Notes under the pieces: model-generated | What the model saw: only the letters and a program-made list of their open reading frames with translations | The model's database searches: none | What the model was told of the DNA's origin: nothing | Made by a program: the position numbers and the translations under genes | Source of the DNA: an uncultured Oscillospiraceae bacterium | GTDB lineage: Bacteria > Bacillota > Clostridia > Oscillospirales > Acutalibacteraceae | NCBI GenBank assembly: GCA_900546265.1 | Contig: URCA01000022.1 | Location: forward strand, 1 to 57,728 | Direction: 5' to 3' | DNA length: 57,728 bases | In this document: piece by piece, positions 1-7,435 of the stretch | How positions within the stretch are numbered: the stretch's first letter is position 1 | Layout of the letters: every line of letters starts with the position of its first letter

Positions 1-81
1 CCCGCAGCGACACAGGGGTTGCCGCGAGGCAGAGAGTGGGTCTCCCCCCGCCGGAAAGGTACCAGTAGGCTTTTTCTTTCT

Positions 82-123
82 CCCCCGTCTTTCTTTTTCA
101 CGCACGAAAAAGAAAGATGGGGT
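82..123. repeat. Long A/T-rich inverted repeat (hairpin)
   Basis: A pyrimidine-rich arm at about 83-99 (CCCCGTCTTTCTTTTTC) pairs with the purine arm at 106-122, with a six-base loop ACGCAC and one G-T wobble. Each strand would form a stable 17-bp stem. It lies upstream of the first recognisable promoter and is not inside a credible gene. It may be the terminator of a gene beyond the left edge or a dispersed palindromic repeat. Confidence 0.6.
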
Positions 124-228
124 GCGGGGCGGCTCACAGCCGTAACCAGCTCGCGGGGTACTACCCCGCATACCAACGCAATACCCGATAGAATAATGTG
201 AAATTTTATCACTTTTTGCATTTGCCGA

Positions 229-257
229 TTGACTTTTGGGCTACGGAAAAGTAATAT
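229..257 (+). promoter_or_regulatory. Near-consensus promoter of the ribbon-helix-helix gene
   Basis: The -35 box TTGACT (229-234) and -10 box TAATAT (252-257) are separated by exactly 17 bp. The motif GGGCTACGGAAAAG fills the spacer (238-251) and recurs as GGGCTACGAAAAG at 264-276 near the expected transcription start. This is the layout of an autorepressed promoter. Confidence 0.75.
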
Positions 258-276
258 ATATATGGGCTACGAAAAG
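238..276 (+). promoter_or_regulatory. Candidate operator: direct repeat of GGGCTACG-AAAAG
   Basis: Two near-identical 13-14 bp direct repeats (238-251 and 264-276) are spaced 26 bp start to start. One lies between the -35 and -10 boxes and one at the predicted +1. CopG/MetJ-type ribbon-helix-helix repressors commonly bind short repeats in their own promoters, so the downstream product is the likely ligand. That binding is inferred. Confidence 0.5.
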
Positions 277-289
277 AGAGGTGAAAGCA

Positions 290-472
290 TTGCCCGAAGA
301 AAAGAAAATGGGCCGCCCTACCGACAATCCAAAGGGAACGCCTGTACATGTACGGCTAGACGCCGAATGTGTGAAGGTTCTTGACCAGTATTGCAAACGA
401 GAAAGCGTTCCCAGAGCAGAAGCGATTCGGCGGGGGATTCTCCGCTTGAGGGACAAGCCCATCAAAAAATGA
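290..472 (+). CDS. Small ribbon-helix-helix (CopG-like) DNA-binding protein
   Basis: A 60-residue protein whose segment VHVRLDAECVKVLDQYC followed by an AEAIRRGI helix fits a ribbon-helix-helix fold: one beta strand and two helices, with dimers binding the major groove. The start chosen is the TTG at 290, because AGAGAGG lies about 8 bases upstream; a TTG at 236 in the same frame falls inside the promoter. Repeats inside and just after the promoter suggest autoregulation. The charged N-terminus (EEKKMGRPTDNPK) is typical of such regulators on integrative elements. Its target genes are not visible here. Fold assignment is by pattern only. Confidence 0.7.
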   Translation: MPEEKKMGRPTDNPKGTPVHVRLDAECVKVLDQYCKRESVPRAEAIRRGILRLRDKPIKK

Positions 473-473
473 A

Positions 474-511
474 GGAAGCGGGGCCTCCAAGCCAAAGGCA
501 ACACCGCTTCC
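474..511 (+). other. Hairpin after the RHH gene
   Basis: GGAAGCGG (474-481) pairs with CCGCTTCC (504-511) just after the stop codon. The loop contains a second GGC/GCC pairing. No T-run follows, so it may protect a 3' end rather than terminate efficiently. Confidence 0.4.
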
Positions 512-518
512 TCACACA

Positions 519-590
519 CCAGCCATGTTCAAAAGAACAGGAGGCATAAATACTATACCATATGCCGCCGATTCTTTCAAGCATGGCTGG
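519..590 (+). repeat. Nested inverted repeat in the leader of the next gene
   Basis: CCAGCCATG (519-527) pairs with CATGGCTGG (582-590), and AAAGAA (532-537) pairs in register with TTCTTT (572-577). Inside the loop, GGCATA (543-548) pairs with TATGCC (561-566). The element ends 24 bases before the chosen start codon at 615. Confidence 0.55.
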
Positions 591-614
591 ACAACAGGAA
601 AGGATGTAAAAACC

Positions 615-935
615 ATGCATAGCTTTACGGCGGATATCGAGGAATTGCTGGAAAACCGGCTGGGCGAGGTGATGGACGATCTTCTGCGGCAGAAGGGCGA
701 GTACGCCATGGCCTGGGAACAAAGCCGGGAATTGTACAGCCGCATCGACCCGATTGTGAGCCACGAGGAGGACTTGTCCATCAGCGGCGGAGACTGCCTC
801 AACCTCCGCGACTATCTGGAGGTGGAGGGCAGGGCGGGAAGCCTGCTGCAAGGTGAGTTATACCGACAGGGCTTCCGAGACTGCGTCCAGGCGCTCCACC
901 TGCTGGGTGTGCTGGGGATGCGAACGGCCTCTTAA
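615..935 (+). CDS. Small uncharacterised helical protein
   Basis: A 106-residue protein beginning MHSFTADIEELLENRLGEV. An in-frame ATG exists at 525, but the start at 615 has AAAGGA about ten bases upstream, and the stretch between lies in an inverted repeat. The sequence is charged and looks mainly alpha-helical, with no signal peptide or membrane segment. It resembles short proteins of unknown function found in Clostridia accessory regions, but I cannot name a family with certainty. Its neighbour is a ribbon-helix-helix regulator, and both sit in a more AT-rich edge, which suggests a remnant of a mobile element. No function is proposed. Confidence 0.55.
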   Translation: MHSFTADIEELLENRLGEVMDDLLRQKGEYAMAWEQSRELYSRIDPIVSHEEDLSISGGDCLNLRDYLEVEGRAGSLLQGELYRQGFRDCVQALHLLGVLGMRTAS

Positions 936-992
936 CGTAAATTACGCAGAGACTGAGAAAAAGCGCGGTTCCGCGTCTATAAGACGCGAAAT

Positions 993-1026
993 GCGGGCCA
1001 CAATTCATGGCCCGCAAGCGGTTTTT
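993..1026 (+). terminator. Rho-independent terminator candidate
   Basis: GCGGGCCA (993-1000) pairs with TGGCCCGC (1008-1015) around a seven-base loop, followed after six bases by TTTTT (1022-1026). A smaller hairpin, CGCGTCT/AGACGCG, lies just before it at 972-988. Together they separate the plus-strand accessory genes from the convergent minus-strand gene that ends at 1068. Confidence 0.5.
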
Positions 1027-1029
1027 CAG

Positions 1030-1066
1030 GGACGCGTTGCAAAATTCTGCATTTTGCAACGCGTCC
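1030..1066. repeat. Perfect 16-bp-stem palindrome next to a stop codon
   Basis: The arms 1030-1045 and 1051-1066 are exact reverse complements around the five-base loop TCTGC. The element ends one base short of the stop codon of the minus-strand gene (1068). Neither strand shows a strong T-run directly after it. It may block 3' exonucleases or be one copy of a dispersed genomic palindrome. Confidence 0.75.
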
Positions 1067-1067
1067 T

Positions 1068-2033
1068 TCAAGGCTTGGTGTCGGAGACGGCGGTCAGCAT
1101 CCAGCCGTCGTCGGTCTTCTGCACAGTGTAATACTGAGACGATTCCGCCATGTCGATGGTGGGCGTGATCGTTTTGCCCTTTTCGTCCACGCCGATCTTG
1201 GTCACCGGCACATAGCCAACCTGCAGGGTATAGGTTTTCCCCTTCTTTTTCAGCTCGCCGGCCACCGGCTCGGAACCAGGGGTATTGGGCATGAGGGGGA
1301 CGTAATAGCAGTTCTCCTCCGCCTTGTACTCGAAGGAGAAGCTGAGCCCCTCGTCGCCGATGTTGTGGTGATAGGGCTTGGCGTCGGGGCCGAACAGGGA
1401 GGCGTAAGCCTCGTTGATTTCCGACAGGGGGACGATGATCCGGCCGGATCCGTCGTCGGTCTGGGCGTAGGAGCAGACGTCGTCCTTTTCCCGGAGCATG
1501 CGGATATTCTCCTGGTTGGTGATTTTCCAGACGGCGGCCATGATGAGGGCGTCCTGCTCGGTGGCGTTGATGTCGGTGAAGGCGGTGACCGGCTGATTGG
1601 CGGTCACCGGCTCGAGAAACTCGAAAATGTCCGCCTTGACTTCGGTGTCATCGACGGCCTTTCGGATGCCGTTGACCCCTAAAACGATCAGGGACACCAC
1701 GCCGGTGAGGGCCAGGAGGATCACCAAAAGGCCCAGGGGGGCGGCGTACCGGAAATGGCCCTTCCGCCGGCCGGCGGCGGTGTACCGCTTGGAGGCGGGG
1801 GGCTTGGGCTCGCTGACCCGGGGAGCGGGGGTCTTATCCGCATTGTCCCCGGCGGGGATATCCTCCGGCTCCAGCCCCAGGGTGCTGGAGGGCGGCTCGG
1901 CCGGGGACGGGGCTTCCTTCTTCGGCGCGGGGGCCGGTTCCGCCGTTTTTTCCGGGGCCGGCTCCTGCGCTTTTTGGGGGGCCGGCTCCGAAGCGCCGTC
2001 CACGGGATTCTCTACCTTTTTCCACTCGCTCAT
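1068..2033 (-). CDS. Membrane-anchored protein with Pro/Ala/Glu-rich cytoplasmic region
   Basis: 321 residues. Residues 1-85 are low-complexity and rich in Pro, Ala and Glu. A basic stretch (KRYTAAGRRKGHFRY) is followed by one hydrophobic segment at about 97-120. The remaining 200 residues form a predicted extracytoplasmic domain ending in a strand-rich part that may be NTF2-like (QYYTVQKTDDGWMLTAV). The topology suggests a type II membrane protein. It starts 31 bases after the proA stop, so it is probably the third gene of the proB-proA transcript, although nothing links it to proline synthesis. The start has AAAGGA upstream. No known family was recognised. Confidence 0.6.
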   Translation of the reverse strand: MSEWKKVENPVDGASEPAPQKAQEPAPEKTAEPAPAPKKEAPSPAEPPSSTLGLEPEDIPAGDNADKTPAPRVSEPKPPASKRYTAAGRRKGHFRYAAPLGLLVILLALTGVVSLIVLGVNGIRKAVDDTEVKADIFEFLEPVTANQPVTAFTDINATEQDALIMAAVWKITNQENIRMLREKDDVCSYAQTDDGSGRIIVPLSEINEAYASLFGPDAKPYHHNIGDEGLSFSFEYKAEENCYYVPLMPNTPGSEPVAGELKKKGKTYTLQVGYVPVTKIGVDEKGKTITPTIDMAESSQYYTVQKTDDGWMLTAVSDTKP

Positions 2034-2064
2034 CGCGTTTTCCTGTCCTTTCCTGGCGGGGAGG

Positions 2065-3315
2065 TCAGCGGATCTGGCCGCTGCCGATCACCACGTATTT
2101 GAAGGAGGTCAGCTCCTTCAGGCCCATGGGGCCGCGGGCATGCAGCTTCTGGGTGGAAATGCCGATTTCCGCGCCCATGCCGAATTCCCCGCCGTCGGTG
2201 AACCGGGTGGAGGCGTTGACATACACGGCGGCCGCGTCCACCGAGGCGGTGAACCGCTCGGCGGCGGACTGGCTGTCGGTGACGATGCATTCGCTGTGAC
2301 CGGTGCTGTAGGTGGCGATGTGGGCGATGGCCTCGTTGAGGGAATCCACCACCTTGACGGCCATGACGTAGTCGAGATATTCGGTGCCCCAGTCCTCTTC
2401 GACAGCGGGTTCCACCGGCAGGCCGGCCAGGATGACCAGGGAGCGGGGGCAGACCCGCAGCTTCACCCCGGCGTCCAGCAGGCCCCGGGCGATGACCGGC
2501 AGGGCCCGGGGGGCGATGTCGGCGTGCACCAGCAGGGTTTCGGCCGCGTTGCAGACCGAGGGGCGGGAGGCCTTGGCGTTGACGGTGATGGCGGCGGCCA
2601 TCTCCACATCGGCGGCGGCGTCCACATAGATGTGGCAGTTGCCGGTGCCGGTCTCGATCACCGGGACGGTGGCGTTGGTCACCACCGTGCGGATGAGGCT
2701 GGCCCCGCCGCGGGGGATGAGGACATCCACGTACTGGTTGAGCTTCATCAGGGCCAGGGCGGTTTCCCGGGCGGTGTCCTCGATGAGCTGGACGGTATCG
2801 GAGGGCAGGCCGCCGGCGCTCAGGCCCTGCCGCAGAGCGGCGACGATGGCCATATTGGCGCGGATGGCTTCCTTGCCGCCCCGGAGGATCACGGCGTTGC
2901 CCGCCTTGACACACAGGGCGGCGGCGTCGGAGGTGACGTTGGGGCGGGCCTCATAAATGATGCCCACCACGCCCAGGGGGACGCGGGTTTTCTGAATTTT
3001 CAGGCCGTTGGGACGGCGGTAGCCCTCCGTCACCTCGCCCACCGGGTCATTCAGGGCGACGATATCGAGAATGCCCTGGCACATGCCGCGGATGCGGTCA
3101 GGGGTCAGGGTGAGGCGATCCAGCAGGGTGGGATGCATCCCGGCGGCCTTGGCGGCGGCCACGTCCTGCCGATTGGCCGCCAGGATATCGTCGGAATGGG
3201 CGGCCAAGGCTCTGGCCATGGCGGTCAGGGCCTCGTTCTTACGGGCGGTGCCGGCCACGGCCAGCAGGCGGGAGGCGATTTTGGCGCGGGCGCCGATGTT
3301 TTCCAGCGTGTCCAT
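2065..3315 (-). CDS. proA: Gamma-glutamyl phosphate reductase
   Basis: This cytoplasmic NADPH enzyme reduces gamma-glutamyl phosphate to glutamate semialdehyde, the second step of proline synthesis. The 416 residues match the family length. The aldehyde-dehydrogenase fold is marked by the nucleotide-binding region around LGVVGIIYEARPNVT (114-128), ILRGGKEA and the catalytic-cysteine motif RPSVCNAAETLLVH with Cys255. It starts five bases beyond the proB stop, so the two enzymes, which hand over a labile intermediate, are translationally coupled. GGAAAGGAAGG precedes the start. Confidence 0.97.
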   Translation of the reverse strand: MDTLENIGARAKIASRLLAVAGTARKNEALTAMARALAAHSDDILAANRQDVAAAKAAGMHPTLLDRLTLTPDRIRGMCQGILDIVALNDPVGEVTEGYRRPNGLKIQKTRVPLGVVGIIYEARPNVTSDAAALCVKAGNAVILRGGKEAIRANMAIVAALRQGLSAGGLPSDTVQLIEDTARETALALMKLNQYVDVLIPRGGASLIRTVVTNATVPVIETGTGNCHIYVDAAADVEMAAAITVNAKASRPSVCNAAETLLVHADIAPRALPVIARGLLDAGVKLRVCPRSLVILAGLPVEPAVEEDWGTEYLDYVMAVKVVDSLNEAIAHIATYSTGHSECIVTDSQSAAERFTASVDAAAVYVNASTRFTDGGEFGMGAEIGISTQKLHARGPMGLKELTSFKYVVIGSGQIR

Positions 3316-3319
3316 GCGG

Positions 3320-4126
3320 TTACCCTTCCTTTCCGGTGATAGAATGCGGCACGAACAGCGTGCCCAGGGCCTGTCCCTCCATCAGGTCGTACAGGCGGGA
3401 GGGGCGCGCGCCGTTCATGATGACGGCGGGGATGCCGGCGGCCATGGCGATTTCGGCGGCGTGCAGCTTGGTGACCATGCCGCCGGTGCCCCGGTTGGAA
3501 CCCGCGCCGCCGGCCAGGTTCAGCAGGTTCTGATCGATGATGCGCACCTCGGGAATGGGGTGGGCGTCGGGGTTTTGATGGGGATCGGCGTCGTACAGGC
3601 CGTCGATGTCGGTCAGCAGCACCAGGGCATCGGCCCCCACCAGCTCGGCAACCAGGGCGGAGAGGGTATCGTTGTCGCCGAACTCGATTTCCTCGGTGGC
3701 GACGGTGTCGTTTTCATTGATGATGGGCACGGCGCCGTATTCCAGCAAACGGCAGAGGGTATTGACCACGTTGGATTTGCGGCGGTCGTCCTCCACCACG
3801 TCCCGGGTGAGCAGCACCTGGGCGGTGACGTGGCCGTATTCGGAAAACTGCTTGTCGTATGTATACATCAGCTCGCACTGGCCGACGGCGGCGGCGGCCT
3901 GCTTGCCGCCGATGTCCCGAGGGCGTTCCTTCAGCCCCAGGTGGCCGGCCCCCACGCCGATGGCGCCGGAGGTGACCAGCACGATTTCCCGGCCGGCGTT
4001 TTTCAGATCGGAGAGCACCTTCACCAGCGATTCGATGCGCCGGAGGTTCAGCCGGCCGTTTTCATAGGTCAGGGTGGAGGTGCCCACCTTGACCACCAGG
4101 CGTTTGGTGTCTGCCACAGCGGACAT
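3320..4126 (-). CDS. proB: Glutamate 5-kinase, short form without PUA domain
   Basis: This enzyme phosphorylates glutamate at the gamma position to begin proline synthesis. The 268 residues cover only the amino-acid-kinase fold: VVKVGTSTLTYENGRL near residue 10, VTSGAIGVGAGHLGL, the INENDTVATEEIEFGDND glutamate loop and GTGGMVTKLHAAEIA. The C-terminal PUA domain present in longer ProB proteins (about 365 residues) is absent, and the reading frame ends naturally just before proA, so this is the short architecture rather than a truncation. Proline feedback acts through the kinase domain. A promoter lies at 4180-4208. Confidence 0.95.
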   Translation of the reverse strand: MSAVADTKRLVVKVGTSTLTYENGRLNLRRIESLVKVLSDLKNAGREIVLVTSGAIGVGAGHLGLKERPRDIGGKQAAAAVGQCELMYTYDKQFSEYGHVTAQVLLTRDVVEDDRRKSNVVNTLCRLLEYGAVPIINENDTVATEEIEFGDNDTLSALVAELVGADALVLLTDIDGLYDADPHQNPDAHPIPEVRIIDQNLLNLAGGAGSNRGTGGMVTKLHAAEIAMAAGIPAVIMNGARPSRLYDLMEGQALGTLFVPHSITGKEG

Positions 4127-4179
4127 AAGAATGATTCCTTCCTTCTTTGGTGGGTTTGATTGCGGGATGAATACGTTTC

Positions 4180-4208
4180 AGTATAGCACAGATTTCCCGG
4201 TCTGCCAA
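4180..4208 (-). promoter_or_regulatory. Promoter of proBA
   Basis: On the minus strand, TTGGCA (4203-4208) and TATACT (4180-4185) are spaced by 17 bp, with an extended -10 (TGCTATACT). It begins eight bases after the M16 peptidase gene ends, so proBA can be expressed independently of the upstream operon. Confidence 0.8.
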
Positions 4209-4215
4209 CGGAAAT

Positions 4216-5472
4216 TTAGCGCAGGGGCGCGAGGGCGGCGGCATAGAGGCTGTCGGGGCCGACGGGGCCCGCGGCGGCCAGGGCGGCGGGTTTGCCGGCG
4301 AAAAGCGTGCGGATGAGGGCGTCCACCTCGTCCCGGGTCACGCCGTCCAGGGCGGCCAGGACCTCCTCGTCGGGCAGCGACCGGCCGAAGGTCAGCTCAC
4401 AGCGGCCGAGATTGGCGGCTTTGGCGGCCACCGATTCCATGCCGAGTATGTAGGAGGCCTTGACCTGGGCCTTGGCCCTCTGGAACTCGGGCTCGGTCAC
4501 CCCGTCGAGCAGGCCGTCGAGCACGCCGCGGATTTCGGTGAGAACCAGTTCCTGCTCCTCCGGCGCGACGGAGGCGGACACGGTGAACAGGCCGGCGCCG
4601 GTATCGGCGTAGCTGCCGCTGTAGATGGAATAGGCGAGGCCCAATTCTTCCCGCAGGCGCAGGAACAGGCGGGAGGAGGCGCCGCCGCCGATGATGAAAT
4701 TGGCCAGCATCATGGCATACCGCCGCTCGTCCCCGGCGGGGATGCCCCGCCAGCCAAGCTCAAGGCAGACCTGCTCGAAATCCTTGGGGCGCAGGGTGAG
4801 GGCGGGGGAGAAGGCGGGCGCGTCGGCGGCGGGACGGCCGGCCCCGCGGGGCAGAGCGGCCAGGCCGCGCTCCAGGATGTCCATCAAGGCGGCCTTGTCG
4901 AAGGCGCCGGCGGCGACCACCACCATTCGTTCGGGGGTGTATTGCTCCCGCACATAGCGCAGAAGGTCGGCGGAGGTCAGGGCGGCGACGCTTGACCGGG
5001 TGCCGCAGATGGGGCGGCCCAGGGGAGAGCCCGGCCAAGCGGCGGCGCACAGGGCCTCGTGGGCGAGATCCTCCCCCACGTCCTCGTACATGGCGATTTC
5101 ATCCAGGATGACCTTGCGTTCCAGCTCCACGTCGGCGGGGGCCATGCGGGAGTGCAGCAGCATGTCGCTGAGGAGCTCCAGCGCGCCGGGGGCGTTCTGG
5201 GCCAAGGTCTGGGCATAGTAGCGGGTGCATTCCTGGGTGGTATAGGCGTTGAGGCTGCCGCCGAGCATGTCCATCTCTTCCGAAATATCCCGGGCGGATC
5301 GGGCGGCTGTCCCTTTAAACAGCATATGCTCGACAAAGTGGGATATGCCTTGGGCGGCCGCCGGCTCGTAGCGGGAGCCGGCCTCGATCCACACCCCGAC
5401 GGAGGCGGACAGCGCCCCTTCCACGGGGAGAAGCAAGAGGCGCAGGCCGTTGCTCCAGGTGATTTTTTCCAT
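4216..5472 (-). CDS. M16 family zinc metallopeptidase (pitrilysin-like)
   Basis: 418 residues from the ATG at 5472 (MEKITWSNGLRLLLLPVEG); an in-frame extension upstream lacks family similarity. The inverted zinc motif HFVEH (His45, Glu48, His49) and the distal acidic ligand in LDEIAMYED (about Glu125) are intact. Residues 160-340 form the first M16 C-terminal subdomain, with GGGASSRLFLRLREELGLAYSI. Bacterial members of this size act as cytosolic oligopeptidases or processing peptidases (YmxG/PepR type). It is the last gene of an operon with a ZIP transporter and a patatin-like protein. The substrate cannot be told from sequence. Confidence 0.9.
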   Translation of the reverse strand: MEKITWSNGLRLLLLPVEGALSASVGVWIEAGSRYEPAAAQGISHFVEHMLFKGTAARSARDISEEMDMLGGSLNAYTTQECTRYYAQTLAQNAPGALELLSDMLLHSRMAPADVELERKVILDEIAMYEDVGEDLAHEALCAAAWPGSPLGRPICGTRSSVAALTSADLLRYVREQYTPERMVVVAAGAFDKAALMDILERGLAALPRGAGRPAADAPAFSPALTLRPKDFEQVCLELGWRGIPAGDERRYAMMLANFIIGGGASSRLFLRLREELGLAYSIYSGSYADTGAGLFTVSASVAPEEQELVLTEIRGVLDGLLDGVTEPEFQRAKAQVKASYILGMESVAAKAANLGRCELTFGRSLPDEEVLAALDGVTRDEVDALIRTLFAGKPAALAAAGPVGPDSLYAAALAPLR

Positions 5473-5542
5473 ATGTGTAATGTGTTCCTCTCGTTTGAAT
5501 TGGCATATGGGCGGGCCGGTGAGGGTTCTTCCCAATCCCGCT

Positions 5543-6331
5543 CTAGTTACCTAGTACGCCCAGCAGGGCCATCAGCCAGAAGCCCAGCAGAAAGCCGTAG
5601 GTGGCCGCGTGGCCGTGATCGCCGCTCTGGGATTCGGGAATGAGCTCCTCCACGACGATGAAGATCATGGCGCCGGCGGCCACACTGAGCAGGACGGGCA
5701 TGACCACGCCGCCCAGGGTGGCCAGGAAGGTGGTCATCAGGATGCCGATGATGGCGGCGGCGGGTTCGGCCAGGCTGGCCCAGAAGCCCCACCGCAGGCA
5801 GTGCCTCTGGGTGGCACCACTCTGCCGCAGGGGGAGGACGACGGCCATCCCCTCGGGGAAGTTTTGCAGGGCGAGGCCGGCGCCAAAGACCAGGGCGGCC
5901 GTCCAGGACATGCCGGCGTCCCCCATGGCGGCGGCGATGACCACGCCCAGGGCCATCCCCTCGGGAATATTATGCAGCGCCACGGCCAGCACCAGCAGCT
6001 TGGGCCGGGACATATGGCTGGGCCGGCCCTCGGGGGAGGCCTCGTCCATATGCTGATGGGGGACGAGCTTATCCAGCAGCAGCATGCCGAGACAGCCCAG
6101 CAGAAAGCCCAGGCTGACCACGGCGGCGCCGGCGGGAGTTTTGCCCGCGTTATCAAAGGCGGGGAGAATCAGCGACCAGATGGACGCGGCGATCATGATG
6201 CCCGCCGCGAAGCCCAGCATGGCGCCCTGCCGTTTGGGGCCGCCGCTCTGCATGCGGGCGGCCAGGACGGATCCGCCGAAGGTGGCGGCCCAGGGGAGAA
6301 GCATTAAAATAGCAAACAGGTCCCAGCGCAT
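5543..6331 (-). CDS. ZIP family divalent metal transporter
   Basis: A 262-residue integral membrane protein of the ZupT/GufA branch of ZIP carriers, which bring Zn2+, Fe2+ or Mn2+ into the cytoplasm. About eight hydrophobic segments are visible. The metal-binding motifs HNIPEGMALG and QNFPEGMAVV lie on the fourth and fifth helices as expected, with a His-containing cytoplasmic loop (LVPHQHMDEASPEGRPSH) between helices three and four. AAGGAGG precedes the start. It follows the patatin gene by 18 bases and precedes a zinc-dependent M16 peptidase. No Zur or Fur-like box was recognised. Confidence 0.93.
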   Translation of the reverse strand: MRWDLFAILMLLPWAATFGGSVLAARMQSGGPKRQGAMLGFAAGIMIAASIWSLILPAFDNAGKTPAGAAVVSLGFLLGCLGMLLLDKLVPHQHMDEASPEGRPSHMSRPKLLVLAVALHNIPEGMALGVVIAAAMGDAGMSWTAALVFGAGLALQNFPEGMAVVLPLRQSGATQRHCLRWGFWASLAEPAAAIIGILMTTFLATLGGVVMPVLLSVAAGAMIFIVVEELIPESQSGDHGHAATYGFLLGFWLMALLGVLGN

Positions 6332-6349
6332 GGCGGGCCTCCTTATCGA

Positions 6350-7213
6350 TTATTCAGCAGGAAGGTGGGAGGACAGGAAGGGGCGCAGGGCGTCCCAGGA
6401 GAGGAGAACATCCCGCTTGCCGAGGAAATAGGCCTCGTCCAGGCGGCTTCTCCGCTTTTCAAAGCGGCTGACGGTGAGGGGGGCGCTGGGGGCGACGACG
6501 ACGGCTTTGCCGGTCTTTTCCAGCTCCCACAGCCAGGCGCGGGTATCGTTGTACAGGGTGTGGCGCTCGTCCAGGACGCGGATCATCTGGGGATAGTCCC
6601 GGAAGGCGCGGCGGTAGAGGGAGGGCTGGCCGGTGGGGGATTTGATGTATTCCCGGTGCTGGGTCAGCACCACCAGCACCTTGTCGCAGCCGTCGGCCAG
6701 GGCCCGTTTCACCGGGATGGGATCGGCGGTGCCGCCGTCCAGGTAGAGGCGGCCCTGGAATTCCACCATGGGGGAAAACAGGGGGATGGCGGCCGAGGCG
6801 CGCAGAAGGCGGCACTGATCGGCCATGAGAGGCTGCTTGCCGAAGTAGGCGGGGCGGCCGGTGACCACGTCGGTGACGCCGGTGACGAATTCCGTGGGGG
6901 AGGCGAGAAAAGCGGGGTAGTTGAAGGGATCGTATTTGCCTGGAATGTCGTCGAAGACGAAATCCATGCCGAACACCGAGCGGGTTTTGACAAAGTTGCG
7001 CAGGCTGATGTACCGCCGGTCGCGCAGATAGTCCATATCCACCCGGTAGGCCCGGCCCTTCTGGCCGGACACGAAGGAAATACCGTTGCCCGCGCCGGCG
7101 GAGACGCCGATGACATAATCCGGCGACAGCCGCCGTTCCATCAGGGCGTCGAGCACGCCGACCGTGTACAGGCCCCGCATGCCGCCGCCCTCGAGCACCA
7201 ATCCGAGTTTCAT
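6350..7213 (-). CDS. Patatin-like phospholipase family protein
   Basis: 287 residues with the full patatin acyl-hydrolase signature: oxyanion loop EGGGMRG (8-14), nucleophile elbow GVSAG with Ser38, and DGG with catalytic Asp159 in LYLDGGTADPIP. There is no signal peptide or membrane segment, so a cytoplasmic lipid or acyl-ester hydrolase is expected. The compact length matches the bacterial YjjU-type subgroup. It is the first gene of the operon that continues with ZIP and M16 genes, driven by the promoter at 7251-7279. The lipid substrate is unknown. Confidence 0.92.
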   Translation of the reverse strand: MKLGLVLEGGGMRGLYTVGVLDALMERRLSPDYVIGVSAGAGNGISFVSGQKGRAYRVDMDYLRDRRYISLRNFVKTRSVFGMDFVFDDIPGKYDPFNYPAFLASPTEFVTGVTDVVTGRPAYFGKQPLMADQCRLLRASAAIPLFSPMVEFQGRLYLDGGTADPIPVKRALADGCDKVLVVLTQHREYIKSPTGQPSLYRRAFRDYPQMIRVLDERHTLYNDTRAWLWELEKTGKAVVVAPSAPLTVSRFEKRRSRLDEAYFLGKRDVLLSWDALRPFLSSHLPAE

Positions 7214-7250
7214 TCAATCAGCCTTTCCTGGCAAAGTTTAGACGAGTGTT

Positions 7251-7279
7251 AGTATAGCACGAAAACGGGAAAATAACAA
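7251..7279 (-). promoter_or_regulatory. Promoter of the patatin-ZIP-M16 operon
   Basis: On the minus strand, TTGTTA (7274-7279) and TATACT (7251-7256) are 17 bp apart, with extended -10 TGCTATACTAAC. The start codon is at 7213, giving a leader of about 30 bases. Confidence 0.8.
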
Positions 7280-7435
7280 TATTTGCCGGAAAGTCAGGAC
7301 GGGCCGGAGCCGCATATACTAGGCCGGGAGGGTGCTGGCCGGGGTTCGGCCGGCCAAACAGCGGCTTGCCGTGCAGAAGGGCGCGCGGCCTGCCGTTCCA
7401 CGACAGCCCTGTGTCATTGAAAGGATGGGGTTCTG

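Noticed and set aside
1597..3339. A 580-codon plus-strand frame opposite proA and the membrane protein
   Set aside because: It is a Gly/Ala-rich antisense shadow; proA on the other strand is unambiguous.
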